This document shows, one piece after another, positions 26,507-34,682 of a DNA stretch of 64,000 bases (positions within the stretch are counted from its first letter, which is position 1; each line of letters begins with the position of its first letter). The stretch is from Peteryoungia ipomoeae. GTDB lineage: Bacteria > Pseudomonadota > Alphaproteobacteria > Rhizobiales > Rhizobiaceae. Under the pieces are notes generated by a model that worked only from the letters and a program-made list of their open reading frames with translations, made no database searches and was not told the DNA's origin. The stretch is taken from the NCBI RefSeq assembly GCF_004912165.1, contig NZ_STGV01000004.1, positions 186,001 to 250,000 on the forward strand, in the 5' to 3' direction. The translations under genes and the position numbers were made by a program.

Positions 26507-27646
26507 CTACTCCCGATACTTATAGGCACTGTAGTAGGCATCGTGCTCTGACATCAGATGGGGCGGCCCGGACCCTAGTGGGTCGAGCCCCTCAACGGCT
26601 TGCTCTGCCCAGTTCAGCCATTCCACTGCTGCGCTCCCCTCGCTCTCCGGAGACCGGGCCACGAGCTCTCGGACAGCTGTAACGAATGCTCTTAATTCGG
26701 CTGCTTCGCGATGCCGTCGCGCCAAAGCCTTCAGTTCGCCAACGCGCGCAAACTGGATTTGCTCTAAGCGTTTTCGCTCGGCTTCCCGCTTCTCCCAAAT
26801 AGCGTATTGGCGGGCTTGCTCGTCCCTCTCCAAACGCCGTGCGTGGAGGGCTGAGCCTGCTGCTGCCAGCCCCTCTAAGACGCTAGGCATGGTCATCTCT
26901 AGCCGCTGTTTCTTTCCATCTGCCCAGTTGGCGCGCAGTCCGAGATAACTGGCGTTGGTAATCGTGAGCTTCAGCAACCCCGATGGCACATGGTCGAATT
27001 CCGGAATCTTTCGCCATGAGTATTGCGCTGCGTCTCGCAGTTCTTGCTTGGTCGGAATGTGAGCAATCCTTTCGGTCTGTTCGTGGAAGCTCATCCAGAT
27101 CTCTTCCTCCTGGATGATTAGACGCCATGCGTCGGTGTCCTGCTTCTGCAGACTCCAGCCTTGCCCCTGCATCTCCCGCACCAGCTGGTCAACGAGATCG
27201 CATATTCGCCCGATGGAGCCAGGCGATGTCGTGATTTTGAAGGGTGGCACCGTGATAGTGGCAAAGTCCTCATACCATTTAAGTTTTGCGAGCCGCTTGC
27301 GGATTGAAGCCACGATCGGATGCGAAGGGAGCGCTGTCTGGAAGTTTTCGACTGCTCCTGCCTCAACCTCGCGAATCTCAACCGGTTTTGCGGCTAGGGC
27401 AGAGCGGGGCACCTTCGGGCCCAAACTGACGATCGAGCCTCTATCAGCCCTCTCTGTCGGCAATTCAGGTCTCTCGACTACTTTGCCGAAAGCCAGCTTC
27501 TGCCAGTATCCAGCTGGTGGAACGGGTATATCGAAGCGTCTGCAGACGTTGGCGAGCGTTTGACCTGAGACGCCGAATTCTGACCCCAGCTTGTTCAGTG
27601 GTGTCGACCAAACCAGGCGGTAGATTTCCTCTCGTGTCTTTTCCAT
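26507..27646 (-). CDS. Hypothetical protein with N-terminal HTH and coiled coil
   Basis: From ATG 27646 the 379-residue product starts MEKTREEIYRLVWSTPLNKL, followed by GSEFGVSGQTLANVCRRFDI and PVPPAGYWQKLAFGK. That reads as a helix-turn-helix that may recognise DNA. The middle has beta-rich sequence, and near residue 290 a long charged helix (ERDEQARQYAIWEKREAERK) suggests a coiled coil. Proteins with this start are common in rhizobial islands, but the function is not established. The frame extends to 27748 with less support. It sits immediately beyond vsr on the same strand and may be part of the restriction block. Confidence 0.6.
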   Translation of the reverse strand: MEKTREEIYRLVWSTPLNKLGSEFGVSGQTLANVCRRFDIPVPPAGYWQKLAFGKVVERPELPTERADRGSIVSLGPKVPRSALAAKPVEIREVEAGAVENFQTALPSHPIVASIRKRLAKLKWYEDFATITVPPFKITTSPGSIGRICDLVDQLVREMQGQGWSLQKQDTDAWRLIIQEEEIWMSFHEQTERIAHIPTKQELRDAAQYSWRKIPEFDHVPSGLLKLTITNASYLGLRANWADGKKQRLEMTMPSVLEGLAAAGSALHARRLERDEQARQYAIWEKREAERKRLEQIQFARVGELKALARRHREAAELRAFVTAVRELVARSPESEGSAAVEWLNWAEQAVEGLDPLGSGPPHLMSEHDAYYSAYKYRE

Positions 27647-27813
27647 TGAATGCACCTGGACGTTGACTATGCGTTTCGTGCTTGGGCGACTGTCATCGCA
27701 CACGACTGTCGTCCGCCGATAAGCTGCTTGATCAGCGGTCGGATTCACAGTGATGAAAACGGGAATGCAATCTTACGGCCAGCGTTGGTCAAAGCCGGCG
27801 TGCTAAATGGGCG

Positions 27814-28245
27814 TCAAGCGGGATTGTCTTTCAAGAAGTCTATAAGCGAGCGCTCAAGCTCGGCCTTTTTGTCTTTGAGTTCGCATTCCCAAACAATTTG
27901 GAAAGTCCACCCTGCCGCGACCCACAGCTGCTCGTTTCTGTGGTCGCGTTCGCTGTTGGCGCGTAACTTCTCGGTCCAAAAATGTGACCGAGCTTTCGGT
28001 AACCTCGAATGCCGTGCACACCTGTGGTCATGCCAGAAGCAGCCTCTAACGTCGATCAACTTCTTTCGCGAAGGAAAAACGATATCAGGTTTGCCCGGCA
28101 GACGGCTATAGTGCAGCCGATAGCGATAGCCGTTCTTGTGGAGGAATGATCGAACTTCGAGTTCCGGCTTGGTGTCTTTATGAACATTCGCCCTCATGAT
28201 ACGGCGGCGAACTTCAGATACATCTTTTTCATCGAATATGCTCAC
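27814..28245 (-). CDS. vsr: Very short patch repair endonuclease Vsr
   Basis: Vsr nicks 5' of the mismatched T in T:G pairs produced when 5-methylcytosine deaminates, opening very short patch repair. The motif LPGKPDIVFPSRKKLIDVRG contains catalytic Asp54, and GCFWHDHRC (residues 68-76) supplies the conserved aromatic, His and zinc-binding positions. The 143 residues match the family. It is divergent from the McrB-like gene by 133 bp and accompanies two m5C methyltransferases, as expected for a repair partner of a resident modification system. Confidence 0.95.
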   Translation of the reverse strand: MSIFDEKDVSEVRRRIMRANVHKDTKPELEVRSFLHKNGYRYRLHYSRLPGKPDIVFPSRKKLIDVRGCFWHDHRCARHSRLPKARSHFWTEKLRANSERDHRNEQLWVAAGWTFQIVWECELKDKKAELERSLIDFLKDNPA

Positions 28246-28378
28246 TTAGAGCTCCTTCGGACGAGGCGTTCTCCGTTGCGGTGATCACCTAAAATCAAAA
28301 GTTCTATCAACAGCTAGGCAGAACGATGGCGAATCAGGTTACCTACCTGCGGTAGATTTGGTTAATTGAGGTGAAACG

Positions 28379-29791
28379 GTGAATCAGGCTAATCCAGAAT
28401 CGAAAGTTATCTTTGATAACCTGGTCATTGAAAGCAGCGGAACTCGTCCACAGCTTACGACGCAACAAAAGAGGGATTTTTCTGAGGCCGTAGCGAAGAT
28501 CGCCGGAGTTGATCCGAACTGGATTGATATTCGCACGCTTAGCGATGAGAAGCAGACCGCGCGCAGCATCAGTGAGTCAAACGGTGCGAAAAGAAACGCC
28601 TCAATCCCTTTGCTAAATCGAGTGTTTGTGATGCGCTGCACGGGCGAGGCGGCAACCTATGAAAAGATAGCCAGATATATGGACGCCAACGTGCAGCGTG
28701 CTGGTGGCATAGGTATTTTGGTCGGCGCCGACCCTGAATGGCATGTGGAAAGAATCTACTTCGATAAGAGAAAAGAGAAAGAAGCCGCCCTGCTGGCTGA
28801 ATATTTCCTGGTGCCAAAAGACAGAAGGATAGTAATAGAAGCTCCATCGGGTGCGGGAAGTAGCTCTTTTGCCAGTAGGGCCTTAGAAGATATTCCGGGT
28901 TTGTTTATAGATAAAGATTTCTCAGATGAAGTATTGGGCGAACTAGTCAGGAAAAAATGTATTATATTGCAGGGACCCCCAGGAACGGGGAAAACTACAC
29001 TTGCAACGGCTCTCGCAAAGGCGTTTGTGGGCGACGGTGGTAACGTTACAGCCATTCAGTTTCATGCGGGCTACTCCTACGACGACTTCATTCAGGGATG
29101 GAGGCCCAACGGCGATGGATTCGAGCTGGCAGCTGGCCATTTCATGGAGATCTGCGAAACTGCGAGGCTGAGCGAAGATAAAAATCATGTTTTGATAATA
29201 GATGAAATTAACAGAGGCAACGTTTCTGCAGTTTTCGGTGAGTGCTTTTCGCTCATCGAGTCAACAAAGCGATCTCCTGTATACGGAATGAATTTAGCTT
29301 ACAAAGATCCAAACATGAGCGCTGAGGAATTTTACGTCCCACCTAATGTATATATCATAGGAACAATGAATACCGCTGATCGATCTCTGGCCATAGTAGA
29401 CTATGCACTGCGGCGTCGGTTTTCTTTTGTCACCATACCGCCCGCTTTTGGTGATGAGAACTTTGCCTCCTTTCTCATTGCTAAAGGATTGCCTTCTGCT
29501 TTTGTCAAGGAAGTATTTCTGAGGCTTAACTCGCTGAATGAAGCCATACGGTCGGAAACTCGGTCGCTCGGAGCTGGATTTGAAATCGGTCACAGCTATT
29601 TTTGCCCAAGCAGCCCGCCCACTGACCATCAGAAATGGTATAGATCAATTATTGTCCATGAAATTGGTCCACTTCTTCGTGAATATTGGTTCGACTCGCC
29701 CGAGACTGCGGCATCATACGAAGCACAGCTGCTGAAACCATTTCCTGCTGAGGTTGAAAACGACACCGCTCCGATCGTGGGGAGCGAATGA
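28379..29791 (+). CDS. McrB-like AAA+ GTPase/ATPase restriction subunit (LlaJI R1-like)
   Basis: The C-terminal half is an McrB-type AAA+ motor: Walker A GPPGTGKT (residues 199-206), DDFIQGWRP, Walker B and the McrB signature DEINRGN (275-281), and sensor TMNTADRS. The N-terminal ~150 residues, with no EVE or DUF3578 signature that I recognise, probably provide site recognition. Start GTG 28379 follows GAGGTG. The stop overlaps the McrC-like start by four bases. Together with the two methyltransferases downstream this fits the R1 subunit of LlaJI-type systems, in which a McrB-like motor serves a methylation-protected restriction enzyme. Confidence 0.88.
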   Translation: MNQANPESKVIFDNLVIESSGTRPQLTTQQKRDFSEAVAKIAGVDPNWIDIRTLSDEKQTARSISESNGAKRNASIPLLNRVFVMRCTGEAATYEKIARYMDANVQRAGGIGILVGADPEWHVERIYFDKRKEKEAALLAEYFLVPKDRRIVIEAPSGAGSSSFASRALEDIPGLFIDKDFSDEVLGELVRKKCIILQGPPGTGKTTLATALAKAFVGDGGNVTAIQFHAGYSYDDFIQGWRPNGDGFELAAGHFMEICETARLSEDKNHVLIIDEINRGNVSAVFGECFSLIESTKRSPVYGMNLAYKDPNMSAEEFYVPPNVYIIGTMNTADRSLAIVDYALRRRFSFVTIPPAFGDENFASFLIAKGLPSAFVKEVFLRLNSLNEAIRSETRSLGAGFEIGHSYFCPSSPPTDHQKWYRSIIVHEIGPLLREYWFDSPETAASYEAQLLKPFPAEVENDTAPIVGSE

Positions 29792-30894
29792 AGTCAATTC
29801 CTATAGCCAATTTATACTACATGCTGTGTTATGCATGGGGTATTTTACCCCCGCTTGGCGCTCGGCGGACGTCTTTTGATGACTTCAGTTCCCCAGCAGA
29901 AATCATCGGTTCTGAGATTTGCAGGATGTCGACGGCCATAGTTAAACGTCATCTTGCAGTGTCATTTGTGAGCGATCTAGAGCGCACACGGCGTCCACGA
30001 GGAAAAATTAACTTTACCCAGTCCGTTAGGGAGTCCGGCTACAAACGAAAGATTCTAGTCTGCTCGTCTCCGAGCACGTCAATCGACACTCTTCCGAATC
30101 GCATATTGAAGGCGGCATTGGCCCTTCTTGCGAGGCAAGAGAGCCTCAATGCAATGATTAGAAAGGATGCGTTTGCTCTAGAGCAAAGGCTTTCGAGCGT
30201 TTCCACCATCACCGCAGACAGAAGCGCATTCACTAGGTTGTCTAATCTGATACTGCCGAAAACTTACCGCTATCCAATGGCCCTTTGTGAACTGCTGATG
30301 CTGCGCTTCTCGCCTGCGGACGGGGATGGGAGCTCCTGGTTCGATGAGCTCTACCGGGACGAAGCTAGAATGCGGAGGGTTTTCGAAGGTTTTTTAAGGG
30401 GCTTTTTACAAGAACACATGCCGCATGCTAAGGTTGGCGCTCGCCGTTTTCAAATGGCCGACCTGCAAGTCAGGCACGGAGATAGCGGCCTTATTCCACA
30501 TCTCAATATGGACGTGGTGCTAGAGTTTGCTCAAAACAAATCCATTGTGATCGACGCAAAGTTTACGGCAAATCAAATTTCGTCACACCACGGAACGAAC
30601 AAAATCCGCTCTGAACACTTCTACCAAATATTTTCTTATGTCTGTAATGTCAAAGCAACGCAGCCGTCCCGCGATGTCTCTGGCTTAGTTTTGTATCCAG
30701 ACGTTGGTGAGCTAGAGGCACTCGACTTCTCAGTGTGCGGCTCTAATTTTTCGTTTAGACCTATCGACCTTTCAAAGGACTGGCGATCAATTCACGATGG
30801 CATCATTGATATAGTCCATCAACTAGAAAGTATGCCAAGCCCTACAGGAAATGCTAGCAACGGTGGAACTGCGTTTCCTATCAGTTTGGCGTAG
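29788..30894 (+). CDS. McrC-like PD-(D/E)xK nuclease subunit (LlaJI R2-like)
   Basis: The product is a McrC/LlaJI-type endonuclease of 368 residues. The start IPIANLYYMLCYAWG is characteristic of McrC, and the nuclease core has Asp242 (MDVVLEF) with Asp256-x-Lys258 (IVIDAKF), followed by a QIFSYVCN helix. It is coupled to the McrB-like gene by an ATGA overlap. McrC binds the McrB hexamer and supplies the cleavage activity. Its last 76 bases overlap tail to tail with the second methyltransferase gene, so the two opposing transcription units interlock. Confidence 0.88.
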   Translation: MKSIPIANLYYMLCYAWGILPPLGARRTSFDDFSSPAEIIGSEICRMSTAIVKRHLAVSFVSDLERTRRPRGKINFTQSVRESGYKRKILVCSSPSTSIDTLPNRILKAALALLARQESLNAMIRKDAFALEQRLSSVSTITADRSAFTRLSNLILPKTYRYPMALCELLMLRFSPADGDGSSWFDELYRDEARMRRVFEGFLRGFLQEHMPHAKVGARRFQMADLQVRHGDSGLIPHLNMDVVLEFAQNKSIVIDAKFTANQISSHHGTNKIRSEHFYQIFSYVCNVKATQPSRDVSGLVLYPDVGELEALDFSVCGSNFSFRPIDLSKDWRSIHDGIIDIVHQLESMPSPTGNASNGGTAFPISLA

Positions 30895-32102
30895 GTTGTT
30901 CTTTTTTGAAGCCCAAAATCGAAGAAATCTGGAAAGGATTGAATTCTGGCCGCTTCGTGAGGTGTGATGGTCCGAGGCTCCGTCGGATGAATAAAGCGAC
31001 CCTGTCCCATAACCAGACAACCGGTAGTGATCGTCGGAGCAGGCCGGTCCGGATACATTCTGCCGTATACCGATTTATAGGTGTGTTGCTTGAGCCTATG
31101 GCAATCAGGACGCATTGAGTCGGGAAGCTCAAACGAATTGGTTTCAAAAAGCCAGTTTACCCTCCTCTGACTTTCGTCGGAAAGCGTTGAGGGCCTGTCA
31201 AATTCGCCAGATTGCACATTCAAATCGTCGATTGCCCAGCGGACATCACGCGACTGCTTATTCCTTAACTGTTCGAGCACATTTGTAAAATGCTCTAGAT
31301 GCTTTCTGCTCTGCAAAGCTAATACAAACGTGCGCTTTCGCGCTTGTGGAACACCAAATTCACTAGCATCCAGTGTGGTAACGTATACACTATAACCAAG
31401 CTGCTCTAGAAATCCGACTGTGCGGGTGAAAACTCCAGTTCGATCTCGTTGGACGCCGGGAACATTTTCAATGATGACCGATCTCGGATTAAGAACTTCC
31501 GCTGCGCGAGCCATACGGTCGTAAAGTGAGTTGCGCGGATCGCTGCGCCGTGTGTAGTTATTTAGATCGGAATGGCCTTGGCACGGCGGGCCACCGCAGA
31601 GCAAATCGACGCGACCGAGGCTATCGCGAAGCTCGCGTTCTCGGTAGCTTAACGGCGTTCCCAGAACTCCTGAAAGCGCCTCCGTCACGTCCCCAACATG
31701 CTGAGAGGTGGGGTTGAAGTTGCGTGCGTAAACCGCTGCATAGGTAGGGTCTAGTTCGGCGGCATAGGAATGAACTGGATGTTTGCCTAGAGCGCGGCAC
31801 GCTTCATCGATGCCGAGGCTCATGCCACCGCATCCAGAGAATAGGTCGACGATCCTGACCTCATCCGTGGGACTTATGCCGACTGGCCTATGTTTGGTCT
31901 TTAGCCAGGCCTTAGCAAATCCGCTTTCGAGATCATTACTCCTGGCGTCGGCGACTACGCTAGTGACGAACCTCTGTCCTGACAACGAAGTCGTAGTTCT
32001 TTTGATCTCGTTTAACTCTCTCCCAAATTCCAGAATTGGCACTGGGGTAGGGGCCAGAGTCAAGTTCAGTTGCGGATCCCATTTCACAGAGTCTTCCTTC
32101 AA
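30819..32102 (-). CDS. DNA (cytosine-5-)-methyltransferase, second of pair
   Basis: All m5C methyltransferase motifs are present: I (VRIVDLFSGCGGMSLG), IV with catalytic Cys174 (CGGPPCQGHS), VI (IIENVPG), VIII (PQARKRTF), and IX-X (RPAPTITTG, LIGNAVPP). A ~80-residue N-terminal extension precedes motif I. The variable target-recognition region between VIII and IX differs from the partner, so the two enzymes probably methylate different strands or sequences. Its start overlaps the stop of the first methyltransferase by four bases. The 3' end overlaps the McrC-like gene by 76 bp. Confidence 0.93.
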   Translation of the reverse strand: MKEDSVKWDPQLNLTLAPTPVPILEFGRELNEIKRTTTSLSGQRFVTSVVADARSNDLESGFAKAWLKTKHRPVGISPTDEVRIVDLFSGCGGMSLGIDEACRALGKHPVHSYAAELDPTYAAVYARNFNPTSQHVGDVTEALSGVLGTPLSYRERELRDSLGRVDLLCGGPPCQGHSDLNNYTRRSDPRNSLYDRMARAAEVLNPRSVIIENVPGVQRDRTGVFTRTVGFLEQLGYSVYVTTLDASEFGVPQARKRTFVLALQSRKHLEHFTNVLEQLRNKQSRDVRWAIDDLNVQSGEFDRPSTLSDESQRRVNWLFETNSFELPDSMRPDCHRLKQHTYKSVYGRMYPDRPAPTITTGCLVMGQGRFIHPTEPRTITPHEAARIQSFPDFFDFGLQKRTTYAKLIGNAVPPLLAFPVGLGILSS

Positions 32103-33274
32103 GCAGCGCGCTTAAGTGTGTTGTTCCCGACATCTTGTTTCATGCGGTTAGCATGCAGCTCAACCGCATCTAGGAAGCCATCGACGAATTTTAGCTTTCC
32201 GCTTCTCGCACGGTTGAGAAATCCCAGAGCAGCCTTTGAGGACAGTGGCTTTACTTCATCAAGCAGGAATGAGGCTAACCCTTCGCTACCTTTGTCCTCA
32301 GGAAACTCGGATATGTCCACTCTCATTATACCTGCCCCAAGATCATAAGCCGCGTTGGGCCACACTCGTTCTCGCCATGGTCTTTCTCTGCTACCCACAT
32401 CGGGTTCGGAGGGATCTTTAATTTTTCTCGCGAGCCAGGCTCCGAACACTACTGGAAGAGCATTCCCGATTAACTTCCAGCGAAATGAGTCTCTGTTCAG
32501 CCCTTCAACCTTCGTCCATCCGGAAGGGAAGCCCTGTAGACGCTCGGCATCCTCTAGGGAGGGAGTGCCGATTAGTCCCGAATCGCGAAACCAGATGGCT
32601 GGCGGCGATGGAACGCCGACCCTAGAACCACCTTTGATAGTAGGCACACAGTTTGGTGCCCAGCCAAGCCCCATGCGGCCCTCGGTCCACGAGAAACCGA
32701 CGGGAACAGAACCGTCGTCCCTCAACCACTCCGGCTCCGCATGGCTTTCGCCGAAAACTACGCTACGCGGGTCATGGATCTTGCTCGCAACTATCAGGAC
32801 CCTGCGCCTCCTCTGAGGCAATCCGAATGCGCGCGCATCGACCACGCGGTATGCCCATTTGTAACCAAGTTCGGATAATGTCGAGGTGACGAACTGGATA
32901 GCTTCCCCTTTATGCTGCCAAAGCATGAAGGGAACATTCTCTAAAATAAGCCACTCCGGTGAAGGATTTGTCGCTATCACTCTGAACATGTCGTGAACGA
33001 TTTTCGTGTCACGACCGTTGATCCCTGTATTGTTGCCAACGAGGCTTAAGTTTTGGCAGGGAAACCCCGCCGTTAGAACCCTGACCGGCGGTAGTTTAGT
33101 GATATCCGCAACATCCGACATGAGCGTCGCCTCGGAAAATCGTTTGCGTAAAACCGCTTGAGCATTCGGGTCAATCTCGCAGCAAACTTCAGCCTTGAAG
33201 CCTTGGGATTGAAAGCCCAGTTCGAACCCACCGATTCCCGAAAACAGACTAATAAGGCTACTTGTGTTGCTCAT
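32099..33274 (-). CDS. DNA (cytosine-5-)-methyltransferase, first of pair
   Basis: This 391-residue m5C methyltransferase starts at the motif I sequence SLFSGIGGFELGF, has catalytic Cys73 in AGFPCQNLS, LENVPF (motif VI), LPQRRRRVL (VIII) and KLIGNALPV (X). It is first in a two-gene minus-strand operon with an ATGA overlap to the second enzyme. Paired m5C enzymes protecting an asymmetric site are typical of LlaJI-like systems with McrB/McrC-like restriction genes. It cannot be told from sequence which site is modified. Confidence 0.93.
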   Translation of the reverse strand: MSNTSSLISLFSGIGGFELGFQSQGFKAEVCCEIDPNAQAVLRKRFSEATLMSDVADITKLPPVRVLTAGFPCQNLSLVGNNTGINGRDTKIVHDMFRVIATNPSPEWLILENVPFMLWQHKGEAIQFVTSTLSELGYKWAYRVVDARAFGLPQRRRRVLIVASKIHDPRSVVFGESHAEPEWLRDDGSVPVGFSWTEGRMGLGWAPNCVPTIKGGSRVGVPSPPAIWFRDSGLIGTPSLEDAERLQGFPSGWTKVEGLNRDSFRWKLIGNALPVVFGAWLARKIKDPSEPDVGSRERPWRERVWPNAAYDLGAGIMRVDISEFPEDKGSEGLASFLLDEVKPLSSKAALGFLNRARSGKLKFVDGFLDAVELHANRMKQDVGNNTLKRAA

Positions 33275-33503
33275 ATCGTTCCCAGTAGTTTCAATGTGTT
33301 ACGAGGATGTTTGGTCGAGGGGGGCTGCAGATACAGCGCCACATATTATAGTTTAGTTCTCTGAATGTTCTCTTTTTAAATGAGAAGTCAAGTCAAATTC
33401 CCAATGCGGGTGTGAAGCTCACAACTATTGCCTGGCTGCAACATAGGTGTCACGGGGATAACTTCCAAGGGCGCGATTGCGGCGCAGCGCCAGGCTCAAA
33501 AAT

Positions 33504-33640
33504 CCGCTATGAGACAGCCCGCGCCACCGTGCGCCGACCAGTGTGACCGGAGAGGTGGCTGAGTGGTCGAAAGCACCGCACTCGAAATGCGGCATACTCG
33601 CAAGGGTATCGTGGGTTCGAATCCCACCCTCTCCGCCATC
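33504..33640 (+). repeat. Right attachment repeat (137 bp, second tRNA copy)
   Basis: This is the second copy of 18546-18682, with a single substitution at 33541. It includes CCGCTATGAG and the rest of the 45-bp upstream segment, the full tRNA and two further bases, after which sequence differs. It marks the right boundary of the island (attR-like). Confidence 0.9.
33549..33638 (+). tRNA. tRNA-Ser(CGA), copy 2
   Basis: Identical over all 90 bases to the gene at 18591-18680, with anticodon CGA at 33583-33585 and encoded CCA, so the structure is intact. The upstream -10-like CTATGA is retained, but the sequence ahead of it is island DNA and has no TTGCAT or TTGAC at the right distance, so expression may be altered. 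Confidence 0.93.
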
Positions 33641-33997
33641 TTCCGAGCTTTCGCAGCAGATATCGCAGATGCAATATGATATCAGTCCACCGGCGGCTCT
33701 CCGATAGGGCGGGCGCCTGCGGGGTTGTGACCGGTGCGGATCGCGAGACCAATCCATCTGGTGCGTCAATAGCAGCTATTGACCGACTTCAGGGAGCGCC
33801 TGGTGCAGGCGAGGAGCGATCCGATGCGGAGTGTCTCCACCGGATGCAGATCAGCGCGATACTTCATAGTTTTGCTTTCACAGCTCTTCAAATACTTGTG
33901 ACTTCTTCACTATTTCCAACAGCTTAGGCGCAATGTGCTCTTGAAGATTGCACAATTTTGGGTTGGATGGTCGCGTGATTTGAGGTTTGTATAGTAG
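33641..33997. other. Non-coding stretch right of the island
   Basis: These 357 bases between the right attachment repeat and the LuxR-type gene hold no open frame with coding character that I can support. The last ~140 bases are A/T-rich and probably contain the promoter of the LuxR-type gene. Confidence 0.5.
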
Positions 33998-34678
33998 ATG
34001 GTCGGCCAGACTCCCTTTTCAGCTGTTGCGCGAATTTTGATTGATCGATGGCTGACGACAAGTGCTGATGATGCCTCCGACCCGGAGGTCGTGTTCGCTC
34101 CGGTTATCGATCAACTCTCGATCAAGATGCGACTGACCGTGATCCGACTGAACGGCGACGATCCGCTGCAGTGGGAAATGAAGGCGATCAGGCACTCCGG
34201 CTTCACGTCTCGCGTGCTGAACATCAATCAATTGTTCGCCGATTGCCGGATTGGTGATTTCAAGGACCGCCGCTACATGGAGGAGGCCGTTATCCCGCGG
34301 CTCTTGGAGGTGGCGCATACGCAACAGCCGCGCATGGAGCTGGTCAAGACGAAGCTGATGGGTCTCAGCCTTGGATACGATCGCATACTGCTGCCACAGA
34401 AGAACAACGGTGGCTCGCAATGGATCATCTCTTCATCCTATGCGAGGTTCCTGCTGACCCGGCCACGGCAAGAGGCAAATCTGGACGTTGAGGATGAGGC
34501 GATAACGCAGCTTCTTATCGAGGGTGCAACGGCCAAGGAAATTGCGAGCACGCTCGGATTTTCGCATCGGACCGTTGAGCATCGGCTAAGCCGGATGAAG
34601 GATCGCATGGGCGCCCGCAACACGGTTCATCTGGTCGCCATGCTGATGGCGATGCACTTGGACAGAAGTGCCGACTAG
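33998..34678 (+). CDS. LuxR-type HTH transcriptional regulator
   Basis: The 226-residue protein ends in a LuxR/GerE HTH: EDEAITQLLIEGATAKEIAS, TLGFSHRTVEHRLSRMKDRM and GARNTVHLVAML, with the conserved pattern of the DNA-recognition helix. The N-terminal ~150 residues (LIDRWLTTSADDASDPEVVF) resemble a PAS-like sensor but lack the acyl-homoserine lactone-binding pattern I would recognise. The next gene, a flagellin, converges only four bases away, so a role in motility is possible (VisN/VisR control flagella in rhizobia) but not shown. Effector and targets are unknown. Confidence 0.8.
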   Translation: MVGQTPFSAVARILIDRWLTTSADDASDPEVVFAPVIDQLSIKMRLTVIRLNGDDPLQWEMKAIRHSGFTSRVLNINQLFADCRIGDFKDRRYMEEAVIPRLLEVAHTQQPRMELVKTKLMGLSLGYDRILLPQKNNGGSQWIISSSYARFLLTRPRQEANLDVEDEAITQLLIEGATAKEIASTLGFSHRTVEHRLSRMKDRMGARNTVHLVAMLMAMHLDRSAD

Positions 34679-34682
34679 CGAC

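Larger units (their letters stand above)
18683..33640. mobile_element. Integrated genomic island (~15 kb) at tRNA-Ser
   Basis: The segment is bounded by two 137-bp direct repeats carrying tRNA-Ser(CGA). It encodes a tyrosine integrase, two serine-recombinase-type proteins and restriction genes. Many of its genes (ATPase, McrB/McrC-like, methyltransferases) are visibly richer in A/T and use codons unlike the flanking housekeeping genes. It lacks conjugation or phage structural genes, so it is an integrative, possibly mobilizable, defence-type island. Internal modules appear to be: ATPase-HNH-integrase (18.9-22.1 kb); a repeat-flanked gene pair (22.9-24.8 kb); resolvase and unknown genes (24.8-27.6 kb); and Vsr/LlaJI-like restriction-modification (27.8-33.3 kb). 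Confidence 0.88.

Noticed and set aside
28379..30894. Calling the pair a Type IV McrBC system cutting methylated DNA
   Set aside because: Two m5C methyltransferases sit beside it, which would be self-destructive for a true McrBC if the site contexts matched. The LlaJI-like reading is preferred, though not proven.
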